Assembly: GCF_003014475.1 (NCBI RefSeq)
Contig: NZ_PYGJ01000011.1
Coordinates: 1 to 64,000, forward strand
Direction of reading: 5' to 3'
Length of the DNA: 64,000 bases
From: Shimia abyssi
GTDB lineage: Bacteria > Pseudomonadota > Alphaproteobacteria > Rhodobacterales > Rhodobacteraceae
How positions within the stretch are numbered: position 1 is the first letter of the stretch; every line of letters begins with the position of its first letter. A model generated the notes under the pieces. That model was not told where the DNA came from. It searched no databases and was given only the letters and a program-made list of their open reading frames with translations. Shown here piece by piece: positions 8,839 to 18,609 of this stretch. A program made the translations under genes and the position numbers.

Positions 8839-9972
8839 TCAGTGGTTTTCAAGAATTTTCTGTGCCAGCTGTTCTGACGTCAGAGTCGGCGGGCCATCCG
8901 AGGCCCGTTCGATCAGGACCGCCTCGCTCAATTCGCGAAGCGTTTCGGGGTGTTCCCCCCGAATTTGGCGGATCAACAAGGTTGCGAGCCGGGAACCGGC
9001 CATGCGCGAATCCACGTTGAAGGACGTGAGGGGCGGGTGGGCGTATTGGCATTCGGGAATGCCGTCATAGCCAACAACCGAGACGTCGCGCCCTATTTCC
9101 AGACCCAGCTCTGCTGCGACCGGGTAGAACCCAAGCGCGGCCAGATCCGTCGCAAAGATGATAGCGGTTGGTGGGTTGTCCAATTTCAACAAGGCGCGCG
9201 CCTCGACGGCGCCTTCTTCGCGGGTGCGGGCACCATCGCGCACCAGATCAGGGTCATATGACAGACCCGCAGCGGAGAGCCCGTTGGCATAACCTTCGCG
9301 GCGCAGGTGGGTGTAGTTGAACTTGAGGTCGCTGCCGACAAACCCGATCCGGGTGTGGCCAAATCCAGCGAGGCGTTTGACTGCCTTGTGGATCGCTGTC
9401 TCGCCGGAAATGTCGAACCAGGATGTATCGGCGGGCGGTGTGCGCTGGCCGTACCCGGTGCGCCCATAGAGAATATGCGGCACGTTGAGCGCACGAAGGT
9501 GGGCCACACGTGGGTCCTTGACCGCCGTACGCGGCAGGATAAAGCCGTCGGCCTTGCGCTCTTCGAACAGACGACCAAGGATGTCGAGCATATCCGGTTC
9601 GGATTTGGCGGTTGAAATTGTGACGGTCCAGTCACTCTCGCCTGCCGCTTCGCAGGCACCGGCAATGAAATCGCGCAAAAAGGGATTATGCCCATCGGGT
9701 TCATCGCTGTTCAGCACCATGGCTATGGCGCGCACACGGCCGGTGCGGATCGCCTGGGCGTGGCTGAGCGGGCGATACCCAAATTGCCGGGCGGCGTTTT
9801 CGACGCGCTTGCGAGTGGCGGGAGAAATATCTTTGTAGCCATTCAGCGCGCGGGACACGGTACTCTTGGACAACTTGAGATGCGCCGCCAATTCATCAAG
9901 CTTCACGCGCCCTGTGACGGGTGGGCGTTTGGCCAAAGGATCAGTGTTTTGCACAGCGGGATTCGTTGTCAT
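8839..9972 (-). CDS. LacI/GalR-family transcriptional repressor
   Basis: 377 aa. The N-terminal helix-turn-helix is at about residues 23-48 (VKLDELAAHLKLSKSTVSRALNG), followed by the hinge and a periplasmic-binding-protein-like effector domain (GRVRAIAMVLN to the end). It is the first gene of the transporter operon, 25 nt before the binding-protein start. A perfect palindromic operator lies 18 nt upstream of its own start and a second copy controls GH63 paralogue A. This suggests autorepression and coordinate induction of transport and hydrolysis. The effector is unknown, probably the imported glycoside or its product. Confidence 0.93.
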   Translation of the reverse strand: MTTNPAVQNTDPLAKRPPVTGRVKLDELAAHLKLSKSTVSRALNGYKDISPATRKRVENAARQFGYRPLSHAQAIRTGRVRAIAMVLNSDEPDGHNPFLRDFIAGACEAAGESDWTVTISTAKSEPDMLDILGRLFEERKADGFILPRTAVKDPRVAHLRALNVPHILYGRTGYGQRTPPADTSWFDISGETAIHKAVKRLAGFGHTRIGFVGSDLKFNYTHLRREGYANGLSAAGLSYDPDLVRDGARTREEGAVEARALLKLDNPPTAIIFATDLAALGFYPVAAELGLEIGRDVSVVGYDGIPECQYAHPPLTSFNVDSRMAGSRLATLLIRQIRGEHPETLRELSEAVLIERASDGPPTLTSEQLAQKILENH

Positions 9973-9989
9973 GCCCTAAAGCCTCCACT

Positions 9990-10005
9990 CCGAAACCGGT
10001 TTCGG
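9990..10005. promoter_or_regulatory. LacI-family operator (copy B), upstream of lacI-type gene
   Basis: CCGAAACCGGTTTCGG is a perfect 16-bp palindrome with the central CG typical of LacI/GalR sites. It is 18 nt upstream of the repressor ATG (9972) and matches the site at 2472-2487 except for one base. The 264-nt gap to the next gene (10006-10269) holds no other clear feature. Confidence 0.85.
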
Positions 10006-10269
10006 CAATAGTAAAGTTAGTTTTTTGCTGGTGGATATAACCGTTATATTTCAGCATATTAAAGGAGAATGCCCCAATTCTACCGCGAATGGAGCCATAA
10101 TTTTAGGCTGAAAACAAATCGACCCATGCCGCCAAATGGAGCGGTCAAAAGCAGGTGAAATTTGGACATTGTACAGCGGTCATGTTGCCGCACACCAAAG
10201 GATTCTTCGGATCCGGACATGGAGGCCATGTAAGTCATGGACCGGTGCCAGGATCAGACTGGGGCGTGC

Positions 10270-11307
10270 TTAGAAACGGGTAATGACCGTTGCTCCGACC
10301 GATTGGAACTTGTCCATGTTCATCAAGGCGGCGGGCGCGTCAGACAGGCTGATTTGATCGCCAACAAGAAGGCTTGGGTTGAGCTTGCCGTTTTTGACCA
10401 TATCCAGCATGGCGCCGTAGCGATGAGCCTGCATTCCGTGCGAGCCTAGCAGTTCGATTTCCTGCCCTACGATCTTGGGCATTGGGACCGCAGGGGTCGC
10501 GTGTTCGCCAAGCATCAAACCAACCTGAACATGCTTGCCACGTGGGCGAAGGCACAGGATCGAGTTGGTCATAGTGACAGAGTGCCCAAGCGCGTCCAAA
10601 GACACATTTGCGCCGCCCTTGGTGATTTCCCTGATCGCTTCGGGGACGTCGTTTTGCACACCGTTAACGGTCGCAATTGCGCCAAGATCAGCGGCCAGAG
10701 CGAGCTTTTCTGGTGTGATGTCTACGGCGATCACGTTGGCGCCGACAGCATTTGCGATCATCACCGCAGAAAGCCCGACACCGCCGCAGCCGTGGACGGC
10801 GACCCATTGACCGGCTGAGATCTTGCCCTGATCGATCACCGCGCGGAACGAAGTTGCAAAGCGGCAGCCAAGGCTGGCGGCGGTTGCAAAATCCATGGTT
10901 TCCGGGAGGGCGACGACATTCAGGTCGGCCTGATGAATGGCGACAAATTCGGCAAAGCTGCCCCAATGGGTGAAGCCGGGCTGTTCCTGTTGCGGGCAGA
11001 CCTGTTGATGTCCAGCGTGACATTCAGAGCAAGCTCCGCAGCCGCAGATAAAGGGAACGGTGACGCGGTCGCCGACCTTCCAGTTGGTAACGTCTTTGCC
11101 GACAGCCTGAACGATGCCAGCCAGTTCGTGGCCGGGGATATGGGGGAGTTCGATGTCGGGGTCATGCCCGACCCAGCCGTGCCAGTCGCTGCGGCAAACG
11201 CCGGTTGCCTGAACCTTGAGAACTACACCATGCGGCGCCGGTGTTGGGTCATCAACGGTGGTGACTTTGGGGGACTGGTTAAAGTTTTCGTAGAGAACAG
11301 CTTTCAC
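10270..11307 (-). CDS. Zinc-dependent alcohol dehydrogenase (MDR superfamily)
   Basis: 345 aa. Catalytic-zinc ligands are seen in [10 protein letters not shown] (Cys near residue 38) and PGHELAG (His-Glu near 60). The structural-zinc lobe is [17 protein letters not shown]. The Rossmann site is [15 protein letters not shown] (about 170-184), followed by an acidic residue in [10 protein letters not shown], indicating NAD(H). It oxidises an alcohol or polyol to aldehyde or ketone in the cytosol. It lies upstream of the repressor on the same strand with no LacI operator of its own, so membership in that regulon is not shown. Substrate is unassigned. Confidence 0.88.
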   Translation of the reverse strand: MKAVLYENFNQSPKVTTVDDPTPAPHGVVLKVQATGVCRSDWHGWVGHDPDIELPHIPGHELAGIVQAVGKDVTNWKVGDRVTVPFICGCGACSECHAGHQQVCPQQEQPGFTHWGSFAEFVAIHQADLNVVALPETMDFATAASLGCRFATSFRAVIDQGKISAGQWVAVHGCGGVGLSAVMIANAVGANVIAVDITPEKLALAADLGAIATVNGVQNDVPEAIREITKGGANVSLDALGHSVTMTNSILCLRPRGKHVQVGLMLGEHATPAVPMPKIVGQEIELLGSHGMQAHRYGAMLDMVKNGKLNPSLLVGDQISLSDAPAALMNMDKFQSVGATVITRF

Positions 11308-11427
11308 GAGTGGAGACCTTTGTTGAACTTAGCCAGCTGAGACATAGCACGGTCTGGGAGATGCGAAAGAGTTTGGGTGTGGCACACGGGCCGGGGACGT
11401 GCGCGGCGAAAGATTCGGACAGTCACG

Positions 11428-11456
11428 AAAAAGGGCGAGTTAAAACCCGCCCTTTT
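11428..11456 (-). terminator. Terminator of the nap operon
   Basis: A 9-bp stem AAAAGGGCG/CGCCCTTTT (11429-11437 with 11448-11456) with a 10-nt loop; on the minus strand it ends in a T run (complement of 11428-11432). It lies 23 nt beyond the stop of the small membrane protein, so that gene belongs to the nap transcript. Confidence 0.85.
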
Positions 11457-11478
11457 GTTCGTGGAAAATGTTAGGGCG

Positions 11479-11736
11479 TCAGACCGTTGTGCCCTTGATG
11501 CGGATCGCCGTTCCCACCGTGCCAGCCATCAGACCGACGACGACGGCGATGAAGGCTTCGATCATGTCGACATCGGCCATCTGGAACCCTGCAAACACCA
11601 GAGTTTCAAATATCCCGACCGCTCCACCCAGCGCCGCGCCAAGAAAGACGTTTCGTGTCATCATGCCCAGCGCAAGGCCAAGGATGCCGGGTAAGCTGAG
11701 GACGTTGCCGCCAATTGTTCCAAGTAGATCAAGCAT
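11479..11736 (-). CDS. Small membrane protein at the end of the nap operon, function unknown
   Basis: 85 aa, almost entirely hydrophobic with glycine-rich helices (LLGTIGGNVLSLPGILGLAL; VGIFETLVFAGF; FIAVVVGLMAGTVGTA), giving two or three membrane segments and a short basic C-terminus. It starts 4 nt after the napC stop and is followed by the operon terminator, so it is transcribed with nap. It is not NapE (about 60 aa, normally the first gene) and I do not recognise the family. A role in NapC/quinol-side assembly is possible but only by position. Confidence 0.72.
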   Translation of the reverse strand: MLDLLGTIGGNVLSLPGILGLALGMMTRNVFLGAALGGAVGIFETLVFAGFQMADVDMIEAFIAVVVGLMAGTVGTAIRIKGTTV

Positions 11737-11740
11737 GGTC

Positions 11741-12457
11741 TCAGCCTCCGGGTTTGGTATCTGTTGTATCGTTCAGGTAGTCGCGGATCGCCTCTGGATC
11801 GGCCGCTGCTGCTTTGAGCGGCTTGGGGCCATCTTCGAGCGCGAGTTCCTCGACAACGCGTTTGTATTCTTCGAGATACCCCTCGGGCAACTTGTGGGCG
11901 ATGCCCTGATGGCAATCGATGCAGGTCATGTCGTTGTCGATTGCGCGCTGGTGTTCGTTTGAGGCGCGGGTTTCCTGAAGCGTAAAGTCCATATAGTCAA
12001 AGTTGTGACAGTTGCGGCATTCGCGGCTGTCAGATTGTTTCATCTTGCGCCATGTCTGGGCGGCCATGTGCAGGCGGTGATCTTCGTATTTCTCTTCTGT
12101 GCTGATGGTGCCCATCACCTCGTGATAGACATCCTTGACCGCCATCACCTTGGCCTTGATCTTGTGGTTCCATTCCTTGGGCACGTGGCAGTCTGAACAG
12201 ATTGCACGAACACCGGAGTGGTTGTTGTAGTGAATGGTCTCGCGATACTCACCAAGGTTGGTTTCCATTGTGTGACACCCGGTGCAGAATTCCTCGGTGT
12301 TGGTCATTTCCATCGCCCAGTGGAAGCCGCCCCAGAACAGGATGCCACCAAGGAAGCCCGCGATCAGGGTGAAGCCAACGCTGAGCACACCGGTGGGTGT
12401 CCAGAACCAGTTCCAGAGGCGTCCGATTGGGCCGCGCTTTTTGTCGTGGTCGGTCAT
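11741..12457 (-). CDS. napC: NapC, membrane tetraheme cytochrome c quinol dehydrogenase
   Basis: 238 aa. One N-terminal membrane anchor (about residues 20-42) is followed by a periplasmic domain with four CxxCH haem sites: CTGCH, CSDCH, CRNCH and CIDCH, as expected for the NapC/NirT family. It takes electrons from quinol and passes them to NapB/NapA. It lies 23 nt downstream of napB and just before the 85-aa membrane protein. It coexists with NapGH, the other quinol-oxidising module, in the same operon. Confidence 0.95.
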   Translation of the reverse strand: MTDHDKKRGPIGRLWNWFWTPTGVLSVGFTLIAGFLGGILFWGGFHWAMEMTNTEEFCTGCHTMETNLGEYRETIHYNNHSGVRAICSDCHVPKEWNHKIKAKVMAVKDVYHEVMGTISTEEKYEDHRLHMAAQTWRKMKQSDSRECRNCHNFDYMDFTLQETRASNEHQRAIDNDMTCIDCHQGIAHKLPEGYLEEYKRVVEELALEDGPKPLKAAAADPEAIRDYLNDTTDTKPGG

Positions 12458-12480
12458 GGGTCAGTTCCTTTCCATGCGTC

Positions 12481-12915
12481 TCACTTGGACGGCTCGAATG
12501 TATTGTCGACAAGTGGCAGGGCGTCGACCTGAGGGACGTGGCACTGGTTGCAGAACCAGCGAGTGCCGGCGACCTGATCAAGCTGATTGCCGTCGCGATC
12601 CAGATAGTGGGTCATCGACAGAGTTGGCGCGCCGCGTTCTCCGGCCACGGACCAGTCGTGGCAGGCCAGACATTCATTGGCGTTGCGGTCGATCTGGTGC
12701 TGTTCGATGGAGTGCGGGATCAGTGGCGGCTGTTGACGGTAGGCGCGTGGAAAGCGTTTTTCGTCCTGTTTGTGGTTAGACTCGAGTGGCACGTACTCGT
12801 CGACCTGCACACCGCGCAGGGATTTGACGGTCCCGGCCTGCTGAGCCACGGCAATGCCACCTATGGCGACAAGGGCCCCGATGGTCAGGGCGCTGATGAG
12901 GCGTATTGTTTTCAT
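12481..12915 (-). CDS. napB: NapB, periplasmic diheme cytochrome c subunit
   Basis: 144 aa. A Sec signal peptide is visible (MKTIRLISALTIGALVAIGG then IAVAQQ). Two haem motifs are present, CLACH (about residue 84) and CNQCH (about 127), and LESNHKQDEKRFPRAYRQQPP is typical NapB sequence. It is the electron-transfer partner of catalytic NapA in the periplasm. It sits between napH and napC in the order napFDAGHBC. Confidence 0.95.
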   Translation of the reverse strand: MKTIRLISALTIGALVAIGGIAVAQQAGTVKSLRGVQVDEYVPLESNHKQDEKRFPRAYRQQPPLIPHSIEQHQIDRNANECLACHDWSVAGERGAPTLSMTHYLDRDGNQLDQVAGTRWFCNQCHVPQVDALPLVDNTFEPSK

Positions 12916-12936
12916 CTTGCTATCTCCATTGCTTGC

Positions 12937-13857
12937 TCAGGCGGCTTTGCCGACCTTTGGCGCAGGGTTGGATCGCGTTCGGACACGCCCCGGCGCGGGG
13001 GTGTCGTCGAAACGATGGGTGAATTGAAAAACTTTGGGCGCGCAGACGTCGATGCAGCGGCCGCAGTTGGTGCAATCTGCGGACAGGATCAGCGGAGTGT
13101 CGCTGTCCTGACCACGCAGGGCGGGGGTGATGACATGCATCTCGGGGCAGACAGCGAAGCAGTCCATGCAATCGTCGCAGTCTGCACGGTTATTGGCAGT
13201 GACGCGGAGCAGGGATTTTTGCCCCAAGAGGCCGTAGAATGCACCGACAGGGCACAGGTGGCCACACCAACCGCGACGCGCCAGCAGCAAGTCAAACAGG
13301 AAGACGCCAATCACAAAGGTCCAGGCAAATCCCATGCCAAAGATCAGGCCGCGGTGCAGCATCGAGATCGGGTTTACGACTTCCCATGCGATGGTGCCGG
13401 TCAGTACCGAGACCACCAGTACCATTGCGAGCATAAAGAGGCGCGTACCACGTTTGGGTTGCCAGCCTTTGGGTAGGTCGAGTTTGCGGTGCAGCCAGCT
13501 GGCGGCGTCGGTCACCGGGTTGATGGGACACACCCAAGAGCAATAGACACGCCCACCAATGAGCGCATAGGCAACACCAATGACGAGTGCGCCGATAAGA
13601 GCCGTGAGTTCCGGCCAATGGCCCGCCACAACGGATTGCACCGCGATAAACGGGTCGGTCAGGGGCAGAATGTCGAAGGTCAGCGAACCGGACAGGTTTC
13701 CTTTGACCCACCAGATGCCGAACCATGGACCCAAAAGGAAAAGCGAGAGAAAGAACGTCTGACTGATACGTCGCAGGATCAGAAAGCGGTGGGCGTGCCA
13801 CCAACCATTTTCCAACACAGCTTCGCGGCCCACCGGGAGGTGTATTGTGTCACTCAT
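12937..13857 (-). CDS. napH: NapH, membrane iron-sulfur quinol dehydrogenase subunit
   Basis: 306 aa. Four predicted membrane helices (about 30-50, 75-95, 140-160, 175-195) are followed by a cytoplasmic ferredoxin domain with two [4Fe-4S] motifs, CDDCMDCFAVCP and CTNCGRCIDVCAP. Cys-Pro pairs lie near YCSWVCPINP and RRGWCGHLCPVG. It works with NapG to move electrons from quinol toward NapA. Its start overlaps the napG stop by one base (TGATG). Confidence 0.95.
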   Translation of the reverse strand: MSDTIHLPVGREAVLENGWWHAHRFLILRRISQTFFLSLFLLGPWFGIWWVKGNLSGSLTFDILPLTDPFIAVQSVVAGHWPELTALIGALVIGVAYALIGGRVYCSWVCPINPVTDAASWLHRKLDLPKGWQPKRGTRLFMLAMVLVVSVLTGTIAWEVVNPISMLHRGLIFGMGFAWTFVIGVFLFDLLLARRGWCGHLCPVGAFYGLLGQKSLLRVTANNRADCDDCMDCFAVCPEMHVITPALRGQDSDTPLILSADCTNCGRCIDVCAPKVFQFTHRFDDTPAPGRVRTRSNPAPKVGKAA

Positions 13858-14675
13858 CAGTTGGACCCCCCAAGCGTTGGCAGCTGGAATGCTGGTTCAA
13901 ATCCACCGGGCGCGGCAAGGTTATCTGTGCCCGGGCCGGGCAGTCGGTCGGGCAGATCGATGAGTTCATCTACCAGTGGAGTGTTTTCCTCCCAGCCACG
14001 TTTGTAGTGATCGGCGGCTTCGGCGCGGGCGGTACGGAAGGGCAGAACCTTGATCGCGCTTTCGTCAGGCAGAACGCAGGATTTTTCGCATTTTCCACAT
14101 CCTGTGCAGGCGTCGGCGTGCACAGTGGGCATGAAGATGGCGTGGTGGCCAGAGCGTTCGTTGTGGCTGCGTTCAAGGGTGATCGCCTCGTCGATGACAG
14201 GGCAGACGCGATAACAGACGTCACAGCGCAGACCGAGCGCGTTGAGGCAGTTTTCCTGATCGATCAGGACGGCGACGCCCATACGCGCATCGTCGATGTT
14301 GGTGAGGTCATGGTCAAGTGCGCCGGTGGGGCAGGCGACGACACAAGGGATATCATCACACATTTCGCACGGCACGTCGCGGGCGGTGAAAAAAGGTGTG
14401 CCGGTCGCCGCACCATCAACGCCCAGTTCCGCCAGAACCAGCGTATCGTAGGGGCAGTCGCGCACACAAAGGCCACAACGGATGCAGGCGGCGAGGAAAT
14501 CGTTTTCGGGCAAGGCGCCGGGTGGTCGGATGGCACGTTGCGGCAGGGCACGCGCATCCTGAACCAACCACACAAGCCCCATGCCCGCCACTGCACAGCC
14601 CGCCGTGCCGCGCGCTGCATCCTGAAGGAAGCGGCGGCGGGCGCGGTTTTCTGGCTGTGTCTGCGGAGCGGACAT
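13857..14675 (-). CDS. napG: NapG, periplasmic-side [4Fe-4S] ferredoxin subunit
   Basis: 272 aa. A twin-arginine type leader ([21 protein letters not shown]) precedes four cysteine clusters: [35 protein letters not shown] and [11 protein letters not shown]. This is the NapG/MauM pattern of four [4Fe-4S] centres. It relays electrons with NapH from quinol. It lies downstream of napA by 56 nt and is translationally coupled to napH. Confidence 0.94.
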   Translation of the reverse strand: MSAPQTQPENRARRRFLQDAARGTAGCAVAGMGLVWLVQDARALPQRAIRPPGALPENDFLAACIRCGLCVRDCPYDTLVLAELGVDGAATGTPFFTARDVPCEMCDDIPCVVACPTGALDHDLTNIDDARMGVAVLIDQENCLNALGLRCDVCYRVCPVIDEAITLERSHNERSGHHAIFMPTVHADACTGCGKCEKSCVLPDESAIKVLPFRTARAEAADHYKRGWEENTPLVDELIDLPDRLPGPGTDNLAAPGGFEPAFQLPTLGGSN

Positions 14676-14731
14676 GGCTTTGACTTTCGTTTTCGAGAAG
14701 TGGAGAGCGCGCTGGGCGCGCTCTTACCGGT

Positions 14732-17221
14732 TCAGGCGCGCTCGACTTTACAGGCGCATTTTTTGAAGTCGGTCTCTTTGGAGAGCGGACAGGTCGCATC
14801 CAGCGTCAGCTTGTTGGTCAGCTGATGTTCATCGAACCACGGCATGAACACGACGCCACGAGGCATCTTGTTGCGGCCACGGGTTTCGACGCGGCTGATT
14901 ACCTCGCCCCGGCGGGTAGACAGCGTGATCTCCTGCCCACGGCGCAGGCCACGATCGCGCGCATCCTCGGGGTGCATGAACACCTGTGCTGAAGGGTAAG
15001 AGCGGTGCAGCTCGGGCACGCGGCGGGTCATTGAGCCAGAGTGCCAATGTTCCAGAACGCGACCTGTGACCAGCCAGAGGTTGTAATCCTCATCCGGTTC
15101 TTCGGGCGCTGGTTCAAACGGAGCAAAGATGATGTTGGCCCGGCCATCCGCGTTGCCGTAGAATTTGACGCCCTCGCCTTCTTTGACGTAGGGGTCATAA
15201 CCCTCGCGGAAACGGTAGAGCGTTTCTTTGCCGTCCACCACGGGCCAGCGCATTCCGCGGGCTTGGTGGTAGTCATCAAAATCTGCCAGATCGTGGGCTT
15301 TGCCACGGCCAAAGTCTGCGTATTCTTCAAACAGGCCTTTTTGAACGTAGTAGCCGAAATCTTTGGATTCTTCGTTATTGAACCCTTCGGCTGTTTCGGA
15401 CAGTGGGAATTTGTTGACCTTGCCGTTTTCGTACAGAACCTCATACACGGTTTTGCCTCGATACTCGGGCATTTGTGCGATGAGTTCTTCGGGCCAGACA
15501 TCTTCGATGGTGAACCGCTTGGAGAACTCCATGATCTGCCAGAGGTCTGATTTGGCCTCTCCGGGGGCGTCGACCTGTTGGCGCCAGAACTGGGTGCGGC
15601 GCTCTGCGTTACCATAGGCGCCCTCTTTCTCGACCCACATGGCGGTGGGTAGGATCAGGTCGGCGGCCAGCGCGGTTACGGTTGGATAAGGGTCCGACAC
15701 GGTGATAAAGTTGTCCGGGTTACGATAGCCGGGATAGCCTTCTTCGTTCATGTTCGGGGACGCTTGCAGGTTGTTGTTGCACTGAACCCAGTGACAATTC
15801 AGTTCGCCATCCTTGAGTTTGCGGTGCTGAAGAACAGCATGAAAGCCGGGCTTAGGTGGGATTGTGCCGTCTGGAAGTTTCCATTTTTCCTCGGCGATTT
15901 TGCGGTGTTCTTCGTTTGCAACAACCATGTCGGCGGGCAGGCGGTGAGCAAAGGTGCCCACCTCGCGTGCGGTGCCGCAGGCAGAGGGCTGACCTGTGAG
16001 CGAGAAGGGCGAGTTGCCCGGTTCCGAGATTTTGCCAACGAGTAGGTGGACGTTGTACATCAGTCCGTTCACCCAAGACCCACGGGTGTGCTGGTTGAAC
16101 CCCATAGTCCACAAGGACATGACCTTGCGGTCGGGATCGGCATATTGCTGAGCGAGGTGCAGCAGTTTGTTTTCAGGAACACCGGAGAGTTCCGAAACCT
16201 TTTCGAGCGTATATTCAGAGACGTACTCTTTGTATTGTTCGAAGCTGATTTTTTCGAGTTTGCCCGAGTTGGGGTTCGCTGCGGCCTTTTGCAATTCGTG
16301 TTCGTCACGTAAGCCATATCCGATATCTGTGGCGGTTTTGGTAAAGTTGACGTTCTTGTTCACGAAGTCCCAGTTCACCGCGTCATTTTCGATGATGTAG
16401 TTTGCGATGTAGTTCAGGATCGCGAGATCGGTTTGGGGTGTGAAGATCATGCCGTTGTCGGCCAGTTCGAACGAGCGGTGTTCGAAGGTCGAGAGAACGT
16501 GCACCTCGGCACCGGGTTTGGTCAAGCGGGTGTCGGTGAGGCGCGACCAGAGGATGGGGTGCATCTCGGCCATGTTCGAGCCCCAGAGTACAAACGTATC
16601 GGCATGTTCAAAATCATCATAACAGCCCATTGGTTCGTCGATGCCAAAGGCGCGCATAAAGCCGACCACGGCGGAAGCCATACAGTGCCGCGCGTTTGGG
16701 TCGATGTTGTTGGACCGCAGGCCGGCCTTCATGAATTTGGCTGCGGCGTAACCTTCCCACAGGGTCCATTGGCCGGAGCCAAATATGGAAACGGCGGTAG
16801 GGCCCTTTTCTTTGAGGGTTGCTTTCCATTTCTCGGCCATGACGTCAAAGGCTTCGTCCCAGCTTACGGGTTCGAATTCGCCATTCTTGTCATAGGCACC
16901 ATTGGACTTTCGCAAGAGGGGAGTTGTCAGGCGATCCTGACCGTACATGATTTTGGACAGGAAATAGCCCTTGATACAGTTCAGGCCCCGGTTCACCGGC
17001 GCCTTTGGGTCGCCTTGGGTGGCGACAACGCGGCCATCCTTGACCCCAACCAGAACAGAGCAGCCAGTGCCGCAGAAGCGGCAGGCGGCCTTGTCCCAGC
17101 GGATGTCGGGTGTGCCGACCTGTGCCGTAGCGGCTTGAGGCATGGAGATACCGGCAGCCGAAGCGGTGGCCGCGGCGGCGGTGGCCTTTAGAAAGGAGCG
17201 TCGGGAAGTTGGCAAAGTCAT
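14732..17221 (-). CDS. napA: NapA, periplasmic nitrate reductase catalytic subunit
   Basis: 829 aa, normal for NapA. The Tat signal [20 protein letters not shown] is at residues 5-24. The [4Fe-4S] site CRFCGTGCS (about 47-55) with a fourth Cys in GLNCIKG follows. The molybdenum-ligand Cys is residue 180 in NARHCMAS. C-terminal bis-MGD contacts include [16 protein letters not shown]. It reduces nitrate to nitrite in the periplasm, receiving electrons through NapB. The gene follows napD by 12 nt. Confidence 0.97.
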   Translation of the reverse strand: MTLPTSRRSFLKATAAAATASAAGISMPQAATAQVGTPDIRWDKAACRFCGTGCSVLVGVKDGRVVATQGDPKAPVNRGLNCIKGYFLSKIMYGQDRLTTPLLRKSNGAYDKNGEFEPVSWDEAFDVMAEKWKATLKEKGPTAVSIFGSGQWTLWEGYAAAKFMKAGLRSNNIDPNARHCMASAVVGFMRAFGIDEPMGCYDDFEHADTFVLWGSNMAEMHPILWSRLTDTRLTKPGAEVHVLSTFEHRSFELADNGMIFTPQTDLAILNYIANYIIENDAVNWDFVNKNVNFTKTATDIGYGLRDEHELQKAAANPNSGKLEKISFEQYKEYVSEYTLEKVSELSGVPENKLLHLAQQYADPDRKVMSLWTMGFNQHTRGSWVNGLMYNVHLLVGKISEPGNSPFSLTGQPSACGTAREVGTFAHRLPADMVVANEEHRKIAEEKWKLPDGTIPPKPGFHAVLQHRKLKDGELNCHWVQCNNNLQASPNMNEEGYPGYRNPDNFITVSDPYPTVTALAADLILPTAMWVEKEGAYGNAERRTQFWRQQVDAPGEAKSDLWQIMEFSKRFTIEDVWPEELIAQMPEYRGKTVYEVLYENGKVNKFPLSETAEGFNNEESKDFGYYVQKGLFEEYADFGRGKAHDLADFDDYHQARGMRWPVVDGKETLYRFREGYDPYVKEGEGVKFYGNADGRANIIFAPFEPAPEEPDEDYNLWLVTGRVLEHWHSGSMTRRVPELHRSYPSAQVFMHPEDARDRGLRRGQEITLSTRRGEVISRVETRGRNKMPRGVVFMPWFDEHQLTNKLTLDATCPLSKETDFKKCACKVERA

Positions 17222-17233
17222 GGCTGGGCCTCC

Positions 17234-17497
17234 TCAGAGCGTATGCGTGACGGCCGTTTCAGGGCCGACCGGTTCGAAATGGTGATAAGTGAGCGTGACA
17301 GTCAGCACGCCGGGGATCTGGTGCATGTCCATGATCTGTTCAGAGGCGCGTTTGTCAGATGTGTCTTCAACGGTCACGACAACGCGTCCATCTTCGTGCG
17401 CATGAACCTCGCCGCCCTCAGTCGAGTTAATGGCGTCGATGACCTGCTGGGTCATGTCGGGCATGGTCTGAACCAGACATCCGCAGATATTCAGCAT
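17234..17497 (-). CDS. napD: NapD, Tat-signal chaperone for NapA
   Basis: 87 aa from the chosen start at 17497, normal for NapD. It begins MLNICGCLVQT and carries the ferredoxin-like fold pattern seen in NapD. A longer in-frame upstream reading exists but would lie inside napF. The chosen ATG overlaps the napF stop by 7 nt. NapD binds the NapA twin-arginine signal and holds export until cofactor loading is complete. Confidence 0.92.
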   Translation of the reverse strand: MLNICGCLVQTMPDMTQQVIDAINSTEGGEVHAHEDGRVVVTVEDTSDKRASEQIMDMHQIPGVLTVTLTYHHFEPVGPETAVTHTL

Positions 17498-17991
17498 GGC
17501 GTTTCCTCGCTGGGCTGGTGTTGGAAAAAGGTGATGGCGTTGGTGGGGCACGCCGTTAGGCAGGCACCGCAGCCCGTGCATGTGTCAGGGTCCATCCGAG
17601 GCTCTGATCGCCCGCCGGTGGCCAGACGAAAGCGGATGGATTGCGCATCGCAGTGATCTTCGCAGGTGCGACAGGTGACACCCTGAAGCGAGAGGCATTC
17701 CGCGGTGGGTTTGGCGCGCCAGTCCCATACGGTGGTAGGCAGCAGTGCGCCAGTTTCGCAGGCACTTGCGCAATCGCCGCAGAAGGTGCAGGCGCCAAGG
17801 GAAAGGTCCACTTTGGGAAAGCCGTCTTCGTCTTTGAGCAGAATGGATTCGGGGCACGCAGCGAGACAATCACCGCAAGCGGAGCACGCCTCTGGGAAGG
17901 CGTCAGCGGGTACAGCACCGGGCGGGCGCATGACAGTTTTGTGCCGGAACTGGCCCCTTAGAAACGAACGTCTTTCTGGCTGGTGCGTCAT
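17491..17991 (-). CDS. napF: NapF, cytoplasmic iron-sulfur protein
   Basis: 166 aa. Cysteine clusters CSACGDCLAACP, CTFCGDCASACE, CRTCEDHCD and CTGCGACLTACP indicate four [4Fe-4S] centres. The N-terminal ERRSFLRGQF resembles a Tat motif but NapF proteins stay cytoplasmic. It is the first gene of the operon and is thought to help assemble NapA before export. No napE is seen upstream. Confidence 0.93.
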   Translation of the reverse strand: MTHQPERRSFLRGQFRHKTVMRPPGAVPADAFPEACSACGDCLAACPESILLKDEDGFPKVDLSLGACTFCGDCASACETGALLPTTVWDWRAKPTAECLSLQGVTCRTCEDHCDAQSIRFRLATGGRSEPRMDPDTCTGCGACLTACPTNAITFFQHQPSEETPC

Positions 17992-18595
17992 AGGATTTCC
18001 TCTGACAATTGCACGCTGGTTTGAAACAAAACTTTGAAATAACGTTTGAAGCGTAGCACAGAATTTTCAATTCGCTCCAGTATATCTTTGGAAACGTTCA
18101 GTTTTCCCATTTCGGCGCACGAACTGTCGGTAGGTCGCGCATTGTTTCGAGCGTGTTCAGACGAGGAGCCAAAACCATGTATCTCTTTGTCACCTTTATG
18201 AAATTCCCGTGATTTGGCGTGAAGTTTCCGTGAGGTCACGCTGCCCAGGCTAAGCGGGTTTTCGAGACTTCCTAGAGCGGTTTTTGCACCGGATTCAGTA
18301 TGATCCAATCGGCCGAAAGTAGAGAGTATTATCGAGCCACCCGCACGTTTCAGCGCTGTGCTTGCGGTTGTGGGTGCGCGACGGATTCTTGCATTTGCAT
18401 CATTGATTCGAGGTTGGTTCGTGCCGGTGCCTTTTGAGCGAGTAAGGTAGGCAGGAGTGACAACACGTTGGCCACACGGATCTGACGCCCATCGCATCAT
18501 GCGGCGCGGTAATCTGAATTGACTGGTACACGAATTGTGCATTGCGGACTTTCCAAGTAGTCGTTGATGCATAATAGAAACGACCGCGACGCGAC
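17992..18595. other. Long AT-richer region upstream of napF
   Basis: About 600 nt lower in GC than its neighbours, between napF and the FNR-like box. It must hold the nap promoter and leader. I see no second FNR-like palindrome close to napF and no convincing gene. An open frame running through it on the minus strand begins inside the FNR-like box and has no recognisable features. Confidence 0.5.
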
Positions 18596-18609
18596 TTGAC
18601 ATTAGTCAA
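18596..18609. promoter_or_regulatory. FNR/Dnr-type binding site
   Basis: TTGACATTAGTCAA is a perfect 14-bp palindrome of the form TTGAC-N4-GTCAA, one base per arm from the FNR consensus TTGAT-N4-ATCAA and well within the Dnr/NnrR range. It is centred about 80 nt upstream of the regulator gene at 18683. It suggests autoregulation or FnrL control; the distance to napF is about 600 nt. Confidence 0.75.

Noticed and set aside
17988-18602. A 204-codon open frame on the minus strand upstream of napF, ending in ATGA with the napF start
   Set aside because: It starts inside the FNR-like palindrome, has no ribosome binding site, no domain and atypical composition. It is more likely chance in a long regulatory region.
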